Positions 10,937 to 21,524 of a stretch of DNA of 64,000 nucleotides are shown here, in pieces; positions within the stretch are counted from its first letter, which is position 1; every line of letters begins with the position of its first letter. This stretch comes from Corythucha ciliata (taxonomy: Eukaryota > Arthropoda > Insecta > Hemiptera > Tingidae): contig CM075937.1 in NCBI GenBank assembly GCA_038030265.1, positions 24,408,198-24,472,197 of the forward strand. Reading direction: 5' to 3'. The notes under the pieces are model-generated. The model saw only the letters and a program-made list of their open reading frames with translations. It ran no database searches and was not told the DNA's origin. A program made the translations under genes and the position numbers.

Positions 10937-11136
10937 TCATATTACAATATGCCTCAAACGCCAATGTTTAGTATAATCGCTCTTATAATACGACTTTTTC
11001 CCGCAAAGATGACAAGTAAATTTCGGTTGTTGACCGCACTCGTACTTCCTATGCCGCCACAGAGTAAATTTAGTTCTGTAGACTCGAGGGCACTTGAGAC
11101 ACCTCAATTTGTCACTTAAGCGAGTCCAACGTACTT
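10937..11136 (-). CDS. lola: lola alternative 3' exon, short paired zinc finger
   Basis: Acceptor actgttttcttttttacag; coding starts at 11136 in phase 1 (AA GTA CGT) and stops at 10937, 66 codons in all. Product VRWTRLSDKLR, then CLKCPRVYRTKFTLWRH with RKYEC (C2HC), connector GQQPKFT, and CHLCGKKSYYKSDYTKH with WRLRH (C2H2), ending IVI four residues after the last His. It is nearly the minimal finger pair with no tail. AATAAA-like motifs lie just downstream on the minus strand. Confidence 0.85.
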
Positions 11137-11179
11137 CTGTAAAAAAGAAAACAGTAAATTCGAGAATCACTCGAGCTCA

Positions 11180-12830
11180 CTAGCTGCTTTAGGGGGTGGG
11201 GGTGGCATAAGGTTTTGAGATGGAACTTAGTAAAGGCCAACCAAAATAGGTATGAACGCAATACAAATTAATAAAGGAACACAAAATTGATAAAGAGTTC
11301 TCAGCTCGCGAATAAATTCACTGTCGTTATAAATATAAAATTTAATACTTCACCGTTTTACAAAATAATTAAAGCAAAACAATTTTTTTTGATTTTGTCT
11401 TTAGAAAAAAGTATAACCGGAATATCAATATTTGATTTGTTTTTTCATTTCACGTAAAATTAAGGCACTCTAAATTTTTGTGATTCACAGTTAGAAATTT
11501 CAAAAACATGTACATAAAAAGTAGCGTTGATTTCTAAATAATAAATAGAACATAAATAAAAGTGATGAATAGGCAGTGAAATCTCATTGATGTTTGTAAA
11601 CCTGAGAGGTAGAAAAAAAGGACAAAACAGGTTTTGTACTAGTAAAAGTTTTTGTTGTTTTTTTTCAAAACAAATATTGTCATCGTAAAGCTTAAAACAC
11701 GTGATGTTTAAAAATAATAAAATCAATTAATATTATAATAATAAAGAATAATAAATATTTTGATTAGGGCAATCCACCGAAAAAATCCCCACATTCTTAT
11801 GGCACGCTCTTATTTTTTTTTTACACAAAGACATTCAACAAAAATGTAAGAGTAGAATGTAAAACATACGATTAAAAAGTATATAAAGTCCCTGAAAGGT
11901 TAATATCATACAAAATATTCATTGGGGAAAAAGATGAAAAAGCAAACATATGCCTCAACGCTATTTACACCTGTATTTGATACAAAATAAAACTAAAAAA
12001 AAAAAAAAAGAAGAAAGCATAATAACTAAATAAAAAAAATAAATACAAATCACATTTTTTAATGTGAAACGAATAAAAATAAGTTAAAACAAAATTGTCT
12101 TTACATTAAAAATAAAAGAGAGTTCTTCATAATTTTGATTTTTAAAAGTTACATTGTGGCACTCAAAGTTTCATTCCTATAATTATAAAAAAATTTTATG
12201 GCTTTTAAAAACACTAAGATTATAAACTCGTTAAGGCACAAATTCAATAGGCACAATTTTTTGTGTTTGTCTTTTTATAATGCGAACGTATGATGTTGTT
12301 AGGGCGGGCAGAGGGGTAGGGCTACTATCACTGTAACGAGCTTTACCAGAGACTATGAATCAGAACAGATGGGGGGGGGGGATATGTTAAATGAATGACT
12401 CCGAGCTTAGGAAAAAAAAAAAAAAAATACTGATAACTTAAAAATTAAATATTTCTGTTTCAAAAATGAGGTAATCACGGCAGGAGAAGACAAGGAGGAT
12501 AATATTTTCGTGAACATAAATTAAATACAATATAAAAATGTATACAGCCTTGACTAGTTTCCCTTGATTATTGTTTATTTTTAAAAATATCAGAGCGTGA
12601 TCTGGAAAAGGAAGGGCTCAAGTGTCGTGATAGAACAATTTTTTAAAAACAAGAGTAGTGTCCCATTTTTTAAAAAAAATTAAAGCTATAAACAAAATCG
12701 ATTTGTACTTTTAACGTAACAAATAAATTGATAAACCCACTGGAAAAAAACAATAAAAAAAAAACAAAAAAAACCGGGAACATCGTGAGCGTATTTTTGT
12801 TTTAAACTTTCTAGCCCATAATTCGTTCGT
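11180..12830. other. AT-rich non-coding stretch, likely 3' UTR/intron of lola isoforms
   Basis: Very AT-rich, many A and T runs, several TTTATT (minus-strand AATAAA) motifs, a G run at 12370. The minus-strand exon 13094-12835 ends just to its right, so part is probably its 3' UTR. No coding signal. Confidence 0.45.
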
Positions 12831-12834
12831 TCGG

Positions 12835-13094
12835 TTATTGGGCCACTTCATTTCCAGTCTCCTTCAACGCTCGCTCGTTCATTTCCAACATGTCCAACTT
12901 TTCCCTGTGCATACGCTCTATGTGCCGAGCTACGTGCATCTTCTGTTTCGCCCGATAGTTACAGTATGGACACTGAAACTGAGGCTCCTTCCCGCATTCC
13001 CACTTTTGGTGATTCCTCAAGGAGGACTTCAATTTGTAGTGACGACCGCACTTGGAACAGGCGACTCCGTCGTTACCCGTGTAACTACCGCTAC
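12835..13094 (-). CDS. lola: lola alternative 3' exon, paired zinc finger (canonical ECGKEPQFQCPYC type)
   Basis: Acceptor cccctctccttccag; coding starts at 13094 in phase 1 (GT AGC GGT). It encodes SGSYTGNDG, then finger 1 CSKCGRHYKLKSSLRNH with QKWEC, connector GKEPQFQ, finger 2 CPYCNYRAKQKMHVARH with IERMH, and a helical tail (EKLDMLEMNERALKETG) ending NEVAQ. The ECGKEPQFQCPYC core is the most widely shared lola signature. About 1.6 kb of very AT-rich DNA follows and is likely its 3' UTR. Confidence 0.87.
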
Positions 13095-13197
13095 CTGGAA
13101 GGAGAGGGGAAGAAGAAAAAAAAAGAGTGAGAACCATGGTCGAGGAGCTGAGTTAGGTTAACCGGGGAAAAATAAATAAAATTAAAAATGGCCTTAC

Positions 13198-13290
13198 TTG
13201 GTGAATTAATGGCTCCTTTTAACAGGGCAGGCTGCATCGAAGCCCATATATCCCACGACGACAACGGCAACGGAGGCATATATTTCAAAC
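13198..13290 (-). CDS. lola: lola linker exon before zinc-finger exon 13094-12835
   Basis: Acceptor aaaatgattttcag (start 13290) and donor TCACCAA|GTAAGG (end 13198) enclose 93 nt, phase 1 in and phase 1 out. It reads LKYMPPLPLSSWDIWASM and continues QPALLKGAINSP, with ordinary coding composition amid AT-rich DNA. The intron to the finger exon is only 103 nt, so the two exons very probably act as one alternative C-terminal unit. Joined, the last codon becomes Ser and the finger exon follows in frame. Confidence 0.6.
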
Positions 13291-13299
13291 CTGAAAATC

Positions 13300-14429
13300 A
13301 TTTTCGCGGATTTCATTTTTACTGGGAATTTCAAACGGTACAAAAAAAGGTCGAAAGGTTTCTGTTCAATGGAAAGGTGGAGGAATTGTATGTATATAAA
13401 ACAGGACGGAGGTATTGTAACCTTTTTACTTTTTTGTACCCAATAAAAAGTAAGAATAAATCAATTGACATGCCCCGATAGAACGTTTTATTCAGAAAAA
13501 AAATGAGCCTAAGTAATTACTGCACATTCCATGCTAGAAGGTAAATTAAAAAAGTGAGGAGAAACGGAACGAAAGAGAAAAACATGCAAGTAAACAAATA
13601 TATTATCATTAAAAATAATAAAATAAATTGCCACAGCCAAAAAGAATATTGAAAACATAAATATGTAGTATCCAAAAAATAAAAAAATAAAATGAGGACA
13701 GGAAAGAAAGTGCATCAAACAACATAGAAATGGTGTCTTAAAATTTTTCTTAGTAAAGAAAAAATAAATAAATAAAAGCGTGAGAGATGAACATATATTT
13801 AAATGTATACACGAAATAAATAAAATCATAAATAATGCTGCTCACAAAATAAAACCTGAAAATAATGAAAAAAAAAAGTAGTCTATTACGAAAATTTAAT
13901 CAGAGAGGCGAATCAAAATACCTTTTTTTTCCTGGTGAGCTAGTTATCCCCCCACCTGAAATCACACAAGTACCTTAAGCCAACCAACAAAACCTTATGG
14001 GTAAATCTACTAATTTTAGACTCACCTTAAAATTATCATTTGGAAATGAGAGCTAAAAGAAAAAAACACAAAATTAAATCAATAAATTTGTATTTTTTAC
14101 AAAAAAAGTTCATGATAATATCGGGCTTTGGAGTCTAGTTAAAACAAGCTTTAAGTACACTCTAAATTAGAAAAACAAAATAAAATAAAAGCGTCTTTTT
14201 CTTACACTTATACAATTCCGCATTGCCAATGGAAGACCACGTTCAGTTCTTCGAGCATAAATTTCTTTATACTCCAAGTTTTAATTAAGGCACACTAGTT
14301 ACGGAATAAAATTATATAAAAAGGCACTTTATACAGAAGTATCAGTCGTTTTTTGATTTTATAAAAAGAAAAAGGAATTCAAAACGGAGACCTCCGTCAA
14401 TGTCACATTAAAGGATGGTTTCACATATT
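13300..14429. other. AT-rich non-coding stretch, likely 3' UTR of exon 14935-14430 and short intron
   Basis: Minus-strand TTTATT/ATTTTATT motifs and A/T runs throughout; open frames are Phe/Ile/Leu-rich noise. The only structure is the acceptor of the 13290 linker exon at its edge. Confidence 0.45.
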
Positions 14430-14935
14430 TTAGTAGTCATCAACATCTAACGTCTTACTAGCCTGTTTCTTGAAACTCATCTTGTGTTTGACATCGTCCT
14501 CCAAGCCACTTCCACTTCCTCCTCCAGATCCTCCTCCTCCAACTCCTGGATTAGAAAGGCTACCAGTTGCAGATTCCATCAAATCCAACATGTCCTTGTG
14601 CTGACGTTGCATGTGACGCACGTGATGAGATTTCCGTTTACACCGTTGCGGGCAGAACGGACACTGAAACATGGGGTCTTTGCCACACTCCCACAGGACG
14701 TGACGTTGAAGTGAGTCCTTGCGCACGTAAGTGCGTCCGCATTTGTCACAGGGGAAAACACCGTGCGAGCGTTTCGGTTTGGGGCGCGACAGTGACGTTG
14801 GCAACGATGACGACGTTGTTGTCGTTGTTGTTGTTGATGTTGTAGTTCTAATCACGGCGAATGTAGCCATCGTTTGAGGGGTTGTCGGATCCGATGGCGG
14901 TGGTACCGGCGTTACCCAAAATTTGACGTCAGCAA
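14430..14935 (-). CDS. lola: lola alternative 3' exon, paired zinc finger with long Thr-rich lead
   Basis: Acceptor gtttcttattttccag; coding begins at 14935 in phase 1 (TT then GCT GAC GTC) and so extends about 22 codons upstream of the first Met. It reads ADVKFWVTPVPPPSDPTTP, then a Thr/Ser run, a basic SRPKPKRSHG segment, and the finger pair: CDKCGRTYVRKDSLQRH with VLWEC (C2HC), connector GKDPMFQ, and CPFCPQRCKRKSHHVRH with MQRQH (C2H2). A Gly/Ser-rich tail ends in KQASKTLDVDDY. The long lead and tail set it apart from the other isoform exons. Confidence 0.85.
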
Positions 14936-16692
14936 CTGGAAAATAAGAAACAGAACGACAAACGTGTCGGAGGAAAAGAGAAACGAAAAGAAAAAACTAG
15001 GAGAAAACAAACCTTTCTTTTTAACACATTAGGGATTCTAATCAAAACTACGGGTTTTAATTTGGTTTAAAAATTATTTCTTGGTTTAATTTATTCATTT
15101 TATTTATAAAACCCTAACCGCTCCCAATCCAATGGTAAAAGGGTAGGGACATGCAAATAAAGGGGCGGGCATGCATCAAAAAATAATACGTTTTTTTTTG
15201 TTTTTTTGTTTTAATGTGAACTCGTGATAGATATTTAATTATTGAAAAAAGGGCCGGTCCCCTTATTCCACACAAAAGAAAAAAAAAAAAAAAAAAAAGA
15301 TTACAGAGAAAAACAAAAAAGAAAGAAAGAATAAAAGAGCTGAAACAAAACTATTGATGCCCGGTTATGGTAATAAGGGAGAACGTGATGAGTGAAAAAA
15401 GGTAATAATAAGGGGTTTCTGAATGCCGACAGCAGCCATGGAATGAACTATCAAAAAAAAAAAAAATAAATAAATAAATAAAATAGAATAAATACATAAA
15501 TAAACAACGTATATTTTTTTCATCTCTTTTGTGTTACGAACAGAAGTGAGGGTTCCGCAGTATAAATCAATAGGTAACGAAAATATGGATAAATTGTTGC
15601 AGGAAAAAACAAAAAAGGAGAAAATGAAAAATGAAAGAAAAAACAACGAAGCAACCAAATAACGAAAGAAACAAATGCATAGTGCACAAGCTGCCCCTCA
15701 AAGAAGACGTGTAAGGAAGGTGACAGTAATTTCCTTATCGAGGCAGTATCTAATTCCAAAGTAAAGCACAAAAATAAGACCAGTGAAACACACAAATTAT
15801 TAGCTAATCAGCTAAAAAAACTCGAATTACCAGCAAAACAAATTTTAAAAAAGCTAACAAAAATTATCGGAATCAGGATTATCGGAATCAGCAACAGAAA
15901 GTCCGCCATCAAGGCAATTATGAGCGGAAAGTTTGACAAATAGTAAACGAAAATAACGAACAGCAACGAAAGCCCTAACAGATGGAACTACAACAACAAC
16001 GAATAAAATGAACGAAACTGGCCGACATCAACCTGTCTCGTTAACAAAACTACCCTTAACGAATACACAGTCGGTGAAGACTTTTTGGACGAACGCATTG
16101 GAATAATGTAGAAAAATTTTACTTTCAAAATATGCGACGCTATATTTTACGTTTTATTTTCCTTCCGAAAATGAACGGAAAACTTTCTCCCAAACTTTTT
16201 TTTTTTTTTTCACCCCGAAAAACACTACTTTCAAAGATTGGAAAAACTTGAAAATTCAGTGAACGGAATCGAAATTTTTATGAGGCTGAAAAGGCCTAAA
16301 CAATAGACTTTTACTGGAAAATGAATATTCAAAGCAAACAATTAAACAAAGATTAGAAACAAATCATCAAAGTAAACAAAATTGAACCTACGAAATTCCT
16401 CAAAGAAAATGGCGACGTGAGATACATTGACTTAAAACTGTGCTAACGTTTATTTCTTTAGCAAACACTAAAACACTCACTCAGAGAAGAAAAAACCACT
16501 CACAAACCTGGAAGAGAGAAAAAAGAAACGAGTGCATTCAACACCTCCCCCCCCCCCACACACACACCATAGAACATACTATTTTAAAACAAACAAGCAT
16601 GGCACGCACCCTAACCTCCTGAATTTAAGCTACATGACCACTAGCCTACGGAACCCTTTTCTGCGATGAAAAAAAAAAAAAAAATGAATTTA

Positions 16693-17037
16693 CTATAAAA
16701 TAATGTCTAAGGATGTGAAATTGTTGGAAAATGTCACGGGGAAAAAAGGGTGTGGGAGGAGAAGAGTTGAGTGTCGTTGGGCTCTGGCACTCGGACCACC
16801 TGGAAGTAAAAAAATAGATAGAAACACAGGTTTCTCAAAAAAAAGGAATGAAAAAAAAATAATAAAAAATACACAAATTTAAAAAATCGAAATTATAATA
16901 ATTACCTGAGTTCTTGAAGTGGTTTTGGTTAGTTTTCCAAATTGACAATTTTGTTTTAATCCAACAAATTATATATTTCAACAATTTTAATATATTCATT
17001 TTGTATTTTTTTGTTTCCGTTAAATCTAAAGTATAAA
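16693..17037 (-). CDS. weak candidate two-exon unit (phase 1) with no finger
   Basis: Minus-strand block 17037-16906 has acceptor gcctttctccag and donor AACTCAG|GTAATT and is open in phase 1 for 43 codons, but is Lys/Ile/Leu-rich as expected of AT-rich noise. A 104-nt intron with a good acceptor (tttttttacttccag) leads to 16799, from which phase 1 gives GPSARAQRHSTLLLPH and a stop at 16693. Reading the second block in phase 0 gives the more protein-like VVRVPEPNDTQLFSS. The splice sites are better than the coding signal. Confidence 0.2.
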
Positions 17038-17644
17038 CTGGAGAAAGGCATCATTCATAACAACTTAAGGCAAACCGTTGTTTTTTTCTTATAAAGTGAG
17101 CAATGAGAAGGGGTATCAAGGGAATGGGATATCCAAACGAATAAACCAAAATGAAAGATTTACTTCATCTTAACAGTTTTCTGTTGCATGTTTAAATGAA
17201 AATCGAACATAGTAACTAAGTAAAAATTTTTAACGTTACACTTTGGTCATTTACTTTCAGTTCCTTTCAGTTGTGGTCAATAAACAAGAAACAAAATTAG
17301 GAATCACATTTTTCTGGTCCCTAACCGATAACTACATTCTTGCAAGAATAAGGGAAGGAGGAAAAAGGATGTTTTCTTACAAATAAAAACAAAAACAAAT
17401 AAATCTTCGGGTTTATTCTCCATTGTCCACCCCACTCGATTAGAGGAGGCTTTTAGAGTTGAGGAGGAAATGAGAAATATTTCATTGAACAAAATTGTGC
17501 GGGTTTTTCTTCTTCTTCTTCATTATTATTTTTTATCACAGAATTTTTATATTCTATATTGGCTGTGTTAGGATTTTTGGGAGACTATCGGTTCCAAAAA
17601 ATTTGTTTTTGTTTCCTTCCAATAATATGCTTTAATAATTTATA

Positions 17645-17743
17645 CTATTCTTTCAACCCCACGTTAATATCACCGCCGGTTTTTTGAGTGGGTTTATTTG
17701 ACGAATTTGGCAATATTTTGTACTTGCGATTCTCTTCTTCAAT
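17645..17743 (-). CDS. candidate terminal exon without zinc finger (phase 0)
   Basis: Acceptor gattactactattattttag, then 33 codons to a stop at 17645: IEEENRKYKILPNSSNKP, then TQKTGGDINVGLKE. Polar, charged composition stands out in a region of 65-70 percent AT. The phase (0) does not match the lola common exon, so it needs another upstream exon with phase-0 donor; candidates are the alternative reading of 20109-20072 or an unseen exon. Could be a nested gene or a non-finger lola C-terminus. Confidence 0.4.
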   Translation of the reverse strand: MEEENRKYKILPNSSNKPTQKTGGDINVGLKE

Positions 17744-19191
17744 CTAAAATAATAGTAGTAATCATAATCATAATATGATATTAAAAGAAAAAAAATAACG
17801 CCAGAGGAAAAAAGAAAGAAAATTTTTCCCTAATAGAGTATTGGCAGTACGCACACAAAACCTGACAATAAAGCTTAACTTAGGGAAAAAGGAACTAATT
17901 TTTTTGTCTAATAAATAACATAATATACAATTTATACTAAACTAAAGACTAACCCAGACATTTTTCAAAAATGACAACCCAAAATGGAGTAAATAAAATG
18001 GATAAAGTAAAGTAAAATGAAAAAGGAATTCGAATATTTTCGATTCAACAAAAATCCTACTGCTAATAAAAATCTAACAAAATCATTTTTATATTATTTC
18101 ATTTTTTTTCGTTTAAATAACAGGCAAGCTTAGCTCTTTAAATAGGCCTTTCATGTGAAAAGGAAATAAAATAATATTACCAACAAAAAAAACTCTCAGT
18201 AGGATACATCCAAGAAACAAAATAAAATAGAAAGGTAACTTAAGCTTTTTCTTGTAGGCCGAAAAAAGCGTCTTTTTAATTTTTTTTTTTTTTCCTTTTT
18301 GTTTACTTTTAAAAAGCACCCTTAAAAATGAAGAGAATGTGGGTTTTCATTAAGCTGAAACTAGCCTACCTTCACCCCAAAATAATTAATCTGAGATCTA
18401 ATTAATTTATAAAGTCCACAAAAAATGTTTCCCCTAAAAAACGAAAAAAATATTCTATAACAAATTGGAAGACTCAAATAGGATGGGGATCGGGTGGGAA
18501 CCCTTAATGTGTAAATATCAATTCGCCCAAAAATATATCAACTACGAAAATAAAAATTGAGCAATGTATTCATTTTATTATAAAGGACTTACTAAAAAAT
18601 AGCTATTTGTTTGCAACATTATTGATGACTTGATAACTCATTCTATTCATCTTTTTTTTATTTATTTTTTGGTATGACTCTAGGTAAACGTAGGAACTAT
18701 TCAATTTTTCCTCTCACTAGTTTTTTACACATTGGCTTGGCTAAACGAGGTATTTAAATTCAAATTGTTAAAGGTTAACAATTATATAGGTTTTCTGGTA
18801 TACTTTGAAAAGCACTACTAGACCTCTTTTACGTTTTACGAGGAAGCAGTTCAAAATATCAAGTTTTTCTTCCTGAAAAAAGGAATAGAAGGCACTTTGT
18901 TTCCCTTTAAAACAATTATTTGGACTTATTTGCATACTGACTAGGGTGTTAATCAGCGAGGAACCTCTAATTAACAAAAATAGGTGGGCGTATATCGTTA
19001 TTAGGAATCAGCTTGTAAATAATGAATGGGGGGGGGGGTACTAGCGAAATAATCGAGCAAAGGCTAATTTGCCATTGACCTTTGTTTTCAGTACAAGCAC
19101 TCCGAGCTTTTTTTTTTTTTTTTTTTCAAATGATGCCAGTTTCGTTTAATTTTTTTTATTTTTGTGTAAAAAAAAAACAAAACCAAAATAA

Positions 19192-19595
19192 TCACCAAAG
19201 CGGCTGGGCGCTTTCAGGTTTATGAGCTCGCGCTATGTGCAACATAAGATTGTACCGTTGTTTGGTTTTTCGAGGACAGTAAGGACAATGGAATTGAGGC
19301 TCTTTGTTACATTCCAATCTAATGTGGCGTCTAAGAGTGTGCTGCGATGAGTAGAATTTATGACACGTCGGACACGAGATGGATCTTTGAGCCAATATTG
19401 AAGATCGATTGTTACCGCCTCCGCCACCTCCACCACCACCGGCAGTGGTGACGGCGGCATCACGAGCCGACGAATGATTCGCGGCCGATGTAAATGAAGC
19501 CGAACCGCCGCCGCCGCTCAAATAGGCGCTTGACGGTGAGTTGCTGGCGTTAATTAACGATTGTATCAATGGGCGGCTGAGAACCATCTTTTGCT
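19192..19595 (-). CDS. lola: lola alternative 3' exon, paired zinc finger (nearest to common exon)
   Basis: Acceptor tatcttttgcccgcag; coding starts at 19595 with AG completing a split codon (phase 1) and ends at the stop at 19192. The product begins QKMVLSRPLIQSLINAS, passes a Ser/Ala/Gly-rich spacer with a nine-Gly run, and ends in a lola-type finger pair. Finger 1 is C2HC (CPTCHKFYSSQHTLRRH then IRLEC); finger 2 is C2H2 (CPYCPRKTKQRYNLMLH then IARAH). The connector NKEPQFH is the typical short lola linker. Fingers give the isoform its DNA-binding specificity. The C-terminus KPESAQPLW follows finger 2 closely. Confidence 0.85.
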
Positions 19596-20071
19596 CTGCG
19601 GGCAAAAGATAAAGAGAGTGGCAAAAAAAAAACAAAAAAAACTGGAATGAATCGGATGTGTCACATTCCCATCGATCGAGGATCATTGATTCAAGAAAGA
19701 AAGGGGATCAAAAATATAGTTTAAAAAAAAAAAACATTTGGCTACCCCAGAGTGGTTTTTGTTCAATGAATAAAAAAAACATCAAAAAGCAAGCCTTGTT
19801 TCTCTTTGTTTTTCACATCATGCCAACAGCACGCCCAATGTAAGATTTTTCCCCCGAGTGCTCTTTATTTACACTTGCTCATTCCATAGTTTTAAAACAA
19901 TTTACGAATAATATGAAACAAACGAATGACAAAAATTTAATAAAAAAGCAGACCAAATTTCTAAAAAATATAGTAGGTTTAGAAAAGAGGTTCCGTAGGT
20001 CTACCAAAACGCTTTACTTGTTCGTTATTTAAAAGAAAGAAAAAAGCTGGAGCAAAATGATGAAAACTTAC

Positions 20072-20128
20072 TATTGATGGGTACTTCTGGAGAAGCCTGG
20101 TTGCTACGTCTGGCGAGGTGCCAAAGTA
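20072..20128 (-). CDS. lola: candidate lola linker exon before zinc-finger exon 19595-19192
   Basis: Minus-strand exon with acceptor taaatttaaataag (start 20128) and donor CATCAATA|GTAAGT (end 20072), 57 nt, phase 1 in and phase 1 out. It encodes LWHLARRSNQASPEVPIN. Phase-1 exit feeds directly into the finger exon 476 nt downstream. An alternative acceptor at 20109 (ctcgccag) would give a different frame, VATRLLQKYPSI, with phase-0 exit; the first reading has more ordinary composition and keeps the lola phase. It is parallel to the linker at 13290-13198, which also precedes a finger exon. Confidence 0.45.
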
Positions 20129-20694
20129 CTTATTTAAATTTAAAAATCAAAAAATAATTAAGTATACAAGAGTTTAATATGAATAAAAAATATCAATACT
20201 GAAATAATTCGTTCAAAAAAAATATCTCTGAACTTTTGTCTCCTACAATGAACAATTGACATGAAGCAATGGGTAGGTATGGGCACAGGCAGGTGCGAAT
20301 AGCCAAATAATAGCCAAGAGCTACAATTTTCTCGACTCGCTAGTTCTATTTTGAGTGCCGTTTCTCGTAGGGTGTAAGAGCTACGTTAATCCAATGTATT
20401 TTTTTTTTTGCGTAGACTCCACCGAACGTATGCGTAGAGCCTGCGAACGGGGCCTTACAAACCAATTTTGTTTAAGTCTGAACCTGACAAACCAAAGGCC
20501 TAGGGTCTCGTTCACAAGCTCTACGCATGCATGCTGCGTGGTGTCTATGAAACCCAATTAAACTTCTTGCCTCGTAAAGTTACGTTTTTTGGTCGGTTAA
20601 GTAAACTCAACATAACCCCCCCCCCCACTTCCCAAAAACTCAAAAGACTCTGACATGGACCTTGTAGCAGTCGATGCCGAAAAAAACGTGTTCG

Positions 20695-20770
20695 TAGCCG
20701 AGTTGCCATGGGACCAGCCAATAAAATTCAAGTTGATTTCATTTTATTGGCTGATCCCATGGCAACTGTG
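20695..20770. repeat. short perfect hairpin
   Basis: agttgccatgggaccagcca / tggctgatcccatggcaact flank aataaaat on each side of a 12-nt loop. Confidence 0.6.
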
Positions 20771-20799
20771 CTCCGAACATGTTCCAAGCACCTTGCTGA

Positions 20800-21060
20800 A
20801 ACAGACCTTATACCCACCAATGGTGGCATGACTAGCTTCATAACATTATTAGAGAACCTGTAGTTACACACAGGTACTGGCGATATCCCCATACGTGGTC
20901 CTTTAGAGAGGGAAGGACTTGTGATTGGCTGGTGAGCGTAACCTACACGAACGGAACACCGAATGAGAGGCATCAAATCTATTGTATCCGCATATAGAGG
21001 GGGGGGGGACCATACATGGCGACTGTCAGTACTCGTAGGAACTTATTGGAGGCGAGCAGC
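20800..21060. repeat. dispersed repeat with GATTGGCTGGTGAGCGTAA
   Basis: Contains gtagttacacacaggtac, tggtcctttagagaggg, tgattggctggtgagcgtaa and a G run before accatacatggcg. The same block recurs at 59876-60060 and, inverted, at 30150-30305. Confidence 0.65.
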
Positions 21061-21151
21061 GACGCCAGCGCCCTGGGAGACAAACTAAAGTTAGTAAGAT
21101 CGCACCACCTCGACGCAGTCGAAATCAATAAAACCAATTTGTTTTACATAA

Positions 21152-21446
21152 TAGGGAGTTATTGCATAGCCGTCTGACACTTAACGTTTACGGTTATGTG
21201 ACGTCACCATAAGCGTAGCCGTTTGTGTCGGTGGAAAAAGAGTTATTGCAAAAATAATAGTTGCGCTAAAATAGAACACATGGTAGGGCATAGATGCACT
21301 TGAATGCTTCAAATAAATTAATGAACACCTCTTCATACTGGTCTTTAAACGTTTGTTACTAACGCTTAAACTCAAAGTTCGAATTTTACGCTTATCATGA
21401 CGTCACGTTAACGTTAACCGTCAGACGGTTATGCAATAACTCCCTA
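21152..21446. mobile_element. 295-bp MITE with 40-bp TIRs
   Basis: Left tagggagttattgcatagcc then gtctgacac..taacg; right cgttaaccgtcagacggtta then tgcaataactcccta. Both ends contain gacgtcac. Interior codes for nothing recognisable. Confidence 0.8.
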
Positions 21447-21524
21447 ATGATTAGGTTCATTTACATCTGGTTGTTAAAAAAATCCATCAGAGCTTGGTTC
21501 AACTATAGTATTGAATATAAAACT

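Larger units (their letters stand above)
14940..19190. other. AT-rich intron/UTR with two candidate exons
   Basis: Apart from the candidate exons at 17743-17645 and 17037-16693, this contains A/T homopolymers, a CA run at 16556-16568, and TTTATT motifs. No repeats with arms were seen, in contrast to the DNA on either side of the exon cluster. Confidence 0.4.

Noticed and set aside
11460..11726. Minus-strand 88-codon frame
   Set aside because: Ile/Phe/Leu/Asn-rich from AT-rich DNA; lies in probable 3' UTR.
18370..18400. Possible 21-nt microexon on the minus strand
   Set aside because: Too short to distinguish from chance splice-like motifs.
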